Origin: Lysinibacillus sp. FSL K6-0232
Lineage (GTDB): Bacteria > Bacillota > Bacilli > Bacillales_A > Planococcaceae
Length of the DNA: 64,000 nucleotides
Reading direction: 5' to 3'
Assembly: GCF_038008325.1 (NCBI RefSeq)
Contig: NZ_JBBOYW010000001.1
Location: 2,938,501 to 3,002,500, forward strand
Positions within the stretch are counted from its first letter, which is position 1. Every line of letters starts with the position of its first letter. The notes beneath the pieces were generated by a model, which ran no database searches, was not told where the DNA came from, and was given only the letters and a program-made list of their open reading frames with translations. The position numbers and the translations under genes are program-made. Shown here piece after piece: positions 60,633-64,000 of this stretch.

Positions 60633-61449
60633 TGAAGATATTGGTGATGGGGATTTATCGAGTGAATTTATATTTTCAGCTAAGGAACAAGGAGCTTTTT
60701 CTTTTTATGCAAAAGAGCAAGGTATTTTTTGTGGCTCCCCCATTATTGAGCATGGCTTTCTTCTACTCGATCATTCAATGGAAATCCAGCTTTATAAACA
60801 GGATGGCGATAAAGTAGAGGCTGGTGATGTTCTCGCTGTTATTAAAGGGCCATTGCAGAAATTATTAATGGGTGAGCGCGTTATTTTAAACCTTATTCAA
60901 CGTATGTCTGCTATTGCTACAGCTACCCATCAAGCTGTTCAAAAAACAAAAGGAACCAATGCGAAAATATGTGATACACGTAAAACGATTCCTGGTTTGC
61001 GTATGCTCGATAAATATGCTGTAAGAATCGGTGGTGCTTATAATCATCGTCATGGTCTATATGATGCAATTATGTTAAAAGATAATCATATTGCCTTTGC
61101 TGGTAGCATTACAAAAGCTGTTCAAGCGGCTCGTGCAAAAGTCGGTCATACTGTGAAAATCGAAGTTGAAATTGAAACAAAGGCACAGTTGGATGAAGCA
61201 ATTACGGCAGGGGCAGATATTATTATGTTTGATAATCGTAGTCCCGAAGAAATACGTGCATGGCTCCCTGCTGTTCCCCCCTCAATTGCAACAGAAGCTT
61301 CAGGAGGTATTACATTGGAAAATTTACAGGCTTATGCGCAATCAGGTGTTCAGTGGATTTCACTTGGTTCATTAACACATTCCGTTCAAGCCTTCGATAT
61401 TAGTGCACTTGTACAAATGAAAGGAGATCATTCCATTGTCTATTACTAG
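60589..61449 (+). CDS. nadC: Quinolinate phosphoribosyltransferase NadC
   Basis: A 286-aa enzyme converting quinolinate and PRPP to nicotinate mononucleotide. [38 protein letters not shown] (Arg/Lys for phosphate and carboxylate), [15 protein letters not shown] and [13 protein letters not shown] are diagnostic. The ATG lies inside nadB; GGAA-rich RBS. Confidence 0.95.
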   Translation: MNIIKLEEMLKQFFNEDIGDGDLSSEFIFSAKEQGAFSFYAKEQGIFCGSPIIEHGFLLLDHSMEIQLYKQDGDKVEAGDVLAVIKGPLQKLLMGERVILNLIQRMSAIATATHQAVQKTKGTNAKICDTRKTIPGLRMLDKYAVRIGGAYNHRHGLYDAIMLKDNHIAFAGSITKAVQAARAKVGHTVKIEVEIETKAQLDEAITAGADIIMFDNRSPEEIRAWLPAVPPSIATEASGGITLENLQAYAQSGVQWISLGSLTHSVQAFDISALVQMKGDHSIVYY

Positions 61450-62539
61450 TTTATTACAACAAACGACATTACTACCTGAGCATTATCGAACATTATCTGT
61501 AAAGGAAATGGAATCTCGTATTTTAGCCATCAAAAAGAAATTAGGATATAAGCTATTTATTCCAGGTCATCATTATCAAAAGGATGAAGTCATTCAATTT
61601 GCTGATGCAACCGGTGATTCCCTCCAGCTAGCACAATTATCAGCAGCAAATAAAGAAGCTGAGCATATTGTATTTTGCGGTGTTCATTTTATGGCTGAAA
61701 CTGCAGATATGCTAACAACAAAACAACAGCATGTTTATTTACCAGATATGCGAGCAGGCTGTTCGATGGCGGATATGGCAGATATTTATCAAACTGAACA
61801 AGCATGGCCGATTCTTCAACAGCTCTTTGGTGATACAATCATCCCATTAACATATGTAAACTCAACGGCTGCTATTAAAGCATTTACAGGCAAACATGGT
61901 GGTGCATGTGTAACGTCATCTAATGCAAAGGCACTTGTACAATGGGCTTTTACTCAGAAACAACGTATTTTCTTTTTACCTGACCAACATTTAGGAAGAA
62001 ATACTGCCTATGATTTAGGCATTCCCCTTGAAAACATGGCTGTGTGGAACCCACATAGCAATAAGCTAGAAACAGAGCAGCCTCTTGAAGATATTCAAGT
62101 TATTTTATGGAAGGGGCATTGTTCTGTGCATGAAGGATTTACAGTTTATCATACAGAAATAGTTCGTCAGCAATATCCACATATGCGAATTATTGTTCAT
62201 CCTGAATGCAGTCGTGAAGTGGTAGCAGCAGCTGATGATGCAGGCTCAACAAAATACATTATTGATACTATTAATCAAGCACCAAGCGGCACTGCTTGGG
62301 CAATAGGGACAGAGATGAACCTTGTTAACCGTATTATTAAACAGCATCCAGATAAACATATTATCTCGTTAAACGAAAACTTCTGCCCTTGCCTAACAAT
62401 GAATCGAATCGACCTTCCACATTTGTTATGGTGTCTTGAAAGCATTGAACAGGGACAGCCACATAATCGTATCCAAGTGGATGAGCAAACGACAGCTGAA
62501 GCACTTAGTTCCCTAGAAAGAATGCTAGCTAGAAGATAA
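61436..62539 (+). CDS. nadA: Quinolinate synthase NadA
   Basis: A 367-aa 4Fe-4S enzyme condensing iminoaspartate with DHAP. TTG start, with AAAGGAGA 8 nt before, inside the end of nadC. Candidate cluster Cys in [10 protein letters not shown] (about 83), HPECSREV (about 258) and [11 protein letters not shown] (about 320); HHYQKDEV at the N-terminus binds substrate. Completes nadBCA. Confidence 0.95.
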   Translation: MSITSLLQQTTLLPEHYRTLSVKEMESRILAIKKKLGYKLFIPGHHYQKDEVIQFADATGDSLQLAQLSAANKEAEHIVFCGVHFMAETADMLTTKQQHVYLPDMRAGCSMADMADIYQTEQAWPILQQLFGDTIIPLTYVNSTAAIKAFTGKHGGACVTSSNAKALVQWAFTQKQRIFFLPDQHLGRNTAYDLGIPLENMAVWNPHSNKLETEQPLEDIQVILWKGHCSVHEGFTVYHTEIVRQQYPHMRIIVHPECSREVVAAADDAGSTKYIIDTINQAPSGTAWAIGTEMNLVNRIIKQHPDKHIISLNENFCPCLTMNRIDLPHLLWCLESIEQGQPHNRIQVDEQTTAEALSSLERMLARR

Positions 62540-62549
62540 ATTTTTAAAA

Positions 62550-62590
62550 GCAGAAATGTTGTGAAAGCAATGTTTCTGCCTTTTTTTATT
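62550..62590 (+). terminator. nadBCA terminator
   Basis: GCAGAAAT...GTTTCTGC stem with inner pairing and T7. Confidence 0.85.
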
Positions 62591-62667
62591 TGCCTATATC
62601 GTTGGAATCAGTCCCAATTGACATAGTATTTAGCTCTATGCTACTGTCGAATTGGAGGTGATAAAAA

Positions 62668-62769
62668 ATGACTTTTCAATCAAAAAATATTTTTATCAAT
62701 TTACCAGTAAAAGATTTGAATAAATCCATCCATTTTTTTAAAGAGTTAGGTTTTGAACACGCGTGTTGA
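62668..62769 (+). pseudogene. VOC-family (glyoxalase-like) protein, truncated by IS
   Basis: ATG after TTGGAGGTG. The first 30 codons (FINLPVKDLNKSIHFFKELGFEH) are the standard start of a VOC domain. The frame ends at TGA just beyond, where sequence of the IS4-family element begins. The remainder of the gene is not in view. Confidence 0.75.
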
Positions 62770-64000
62770 TTAGCCAAAATCACGTAACACTTTTTTGATA
62801 AATCATCCGAGCTGATGATAAGATTTCTTCGACGTACGTTCGCCATTTCACCGGAAGCGCATGCCAAAGAAACAGGCGTGTAAAACCTGCGAATGACAAG
62901 GAGTCTACGTCTGATTTCAACTGAATGCGGCTGTGTAAAAACTTTAATAAAACATAGGCAATTAACGCGGCGAAAAGCTGACTAAATACCGCATTTTTAG
63001 TCGTGCCAAATAATACTGGCACATTTAAATTTTGTTTAATCCAGCGAAAGAAGGATTCGATTGCCCAACGTTCCTTATACATGCCTGCGATTTCTTCTGC
63101 GGATACATCGCGAAGATTCGTGACGACACGTACAATCGCACCTTCATAATCGGTAAACTCGACAATACGATGGCGTTTTTCGGTTTGTTTTTGTGCCGTA
63201 CCTAGCGTACAAGTAAAGTCTGCGACGATATTTGAACCTTCCACAGCTGCTCGTTGTAACGATTTTTTACGGTTTAACTGAATATTCTCTTTTAAACGAA
63301 TGACAAAATCCTGCTGCGTTTTTGCATATCGATCGACTTTATCAATTGAAAAATAAGCACGATCCGCCACTAAAATAAAACGCTTATCTTCTAATTGAAC
63401 ACCGATTGGACCATCATGCTTCAGCCCAGTTGTTTCAACGATTTGAAGAGGCATACCTGTTTCATTTGTAAAGCTGACGTGCAGTTTGATCCCTGAACGA
63501 TTCCCGTGATAAAGCGCCCATGGTAAACGAGTTTTTCCGACCGTAATCGTTGTCGAATCAATTGCCAGAAGTTCTTTTTTTAACTTGAGAGAACGCCTTG
63601 CAGCTCGGTTTAATCGGCCGACAATTAATTCGAAAATACGCTTCACGATGAGGTAATTCAGTTCACCTAAACGTTTTGAAAGTGTCGAATAGTCCACTGA
63701 TTTTAAGCCGTGTGCGGGTGCAACATCCGCAGCGTGGCGCATACTTTTCCATTCAAATGTAGCAGCACCAACCAAGTAGTCTAAAAGTGTCGCTACATTA
63801 CATTTACGAGCCGTATCTTCAAACTGAAACTCAGCTAGAATCCCGTCCAGTTCTTCCTGTGAAATAAAGTTTTGAAGTAATGTGAAAATCGTGGTATTCT
63901 TAGCCATGAGAGATTCCTCCTCGTAAATGTTGGTGTGGTAACTTACATTTTACATGGAATCTCTCTTTTTTATTAGTTTTTTATAGGAAAATTTAGTTAA
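62760..64000 (-). mobile_element. IS4-family insertion sequence, incomplete in the window
   Basis: Begins near 62760 inside a VOC gene and contains one transposase. I could not find matching terminal repeats: the right end may lie beyond 64000. Boundaries are approximate. Confidence 0.65.
62780..63907 (-). CDS. IS4-family transposase
   Basis: A 375-aa DDE transposase. First Asp in LLAIDSTTITVGK (about 116), second Asp in FILVADRAYFSIDK (about 180), YREK-type signature YKERWAIESFFRWIKQ (about 281-296) with the catalytic Glu. N-terminal DUF4372-like part (FTLLQNFISQEELDGILAEF). RBS GAGGAGG. Length is complete. Confidence 0.92.
   Translation of the reverse strand: MAKNTTIFTLLQNFISQEELDGILAEFQFEDTARKCNVATLLDYLVGAATFEWKSMRHAADVAPAHGLKSVDYSTLSKRLGELNYLIVKRIFELIVGRLNRAARRSLKLKKELLAIDSTTITVGKTRLPWALYHGNRSGIKLHVSFTNETGMPLQIVETTGLKHDGPIGVQLEDKRFILVADRAYFSIDKVDRYAKTQQDFVIRLKENIQLNRKKSLQRAAVEGSNIVADFTCTLGTAQKQTEKRHRIVEFTDYEGAIVRVVTNLRDVSAEEIAGMYKERWAIESFFRWIKQNLNVPVLFGTTKNAVFSQLFAALIAYVLLKFLHSRIQLKSDVDSLSFAGFTRLFLWHALPVKWRTYVEEILSSARMIYQKSVT

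Overview
The window is a chromosome segment from a low-GC, spore-forming firmicute. It looks most like Lysinibacillus or a close relative in the Planococcaceae. Three things point that way: Bacillus-type gene order around leuS, ytqAB, ytpA, ytoA, metK, pckA, ytmA, ytkD, ytjA(yidD), menFDHBE, menA and yteA; a Bacillus-type 5S-tRNA array; and Gram-positive T-box and SAM-I leaders. Species is inference; no search was run.

Layout. (1) 1-5.2 kb: C4-dicarboxylate-type TRAP system with its two-component regulators and two tandem binding proteins. (2) 5.2-9.4 kb: an MFS exporter, an ECF sigma factor with a membrane partner, and a NupC nucleoside transporter. (3) 9.5-25 kb: mainly housekeeping genes (T-box leuS, ArsR-SulP, MFS, ytqAB, an alanine/Na+ symporter, a ytpA-like hydrolase that lacks its serine, ytoA, SAM-riboswitch metK, pckA, ytmA, ytkD). 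(4) 26-39 kb: an accessory peptide or amide catabolic locus. It has an M29-type aminopeptidase, IclR regulator, M20 deacylase, DUF1177 protein and Dpp-type ABC transporter on the minus strand. Facing away on the plus strand are a binding protein, two amidohydrolase paralogues (one without its HxH metal motif) and an AroM-family protein. (5) 39-42.5 kb: small membrane peptides, yidD, a Zur-box zinc-binding lipoprotein and a secreted transglutaminase-like protein. (6) 42.6-44.5 kb: a complete IS1182-like element inserted in a terminator. (7) 44.5-54.3 kb: menaquinone genes menFDHB-menE and divergent menA, then an M19 dipeptidase, yteA and a MerR/TipAS regulator. (8) 54.4-57.5 kb: a decayed zinc-ribbon/protease gene, then 20 tRNAs and a 5S rRNA with no 16S or 23S gene upstream. 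(9) 57.9-64 kb: nifS-like gene divergent from nadBCA (NAD de novo synthesis), a truncated VOC gene and an IS4-family transposase running toward the window edge.

Most regulation can be read from the sequence: T-box (leuS), SAM-I riboswitch (metK), Zur box (znuA), an ArsR dyad, a MerR 19-bp-spacer promoter, a NiaR-like box (nad), a probable ECF autoregulatory promoter, and a duplicated 23-nt element in the divergent region of the peptide locus. The best candidates for undescribed biology are the 26-39 kb catabolic locus with its enzyme/pseudoenzyme pair, the serine-less YtpA homologue, and the rRNA-less 5S-tRNA operon.
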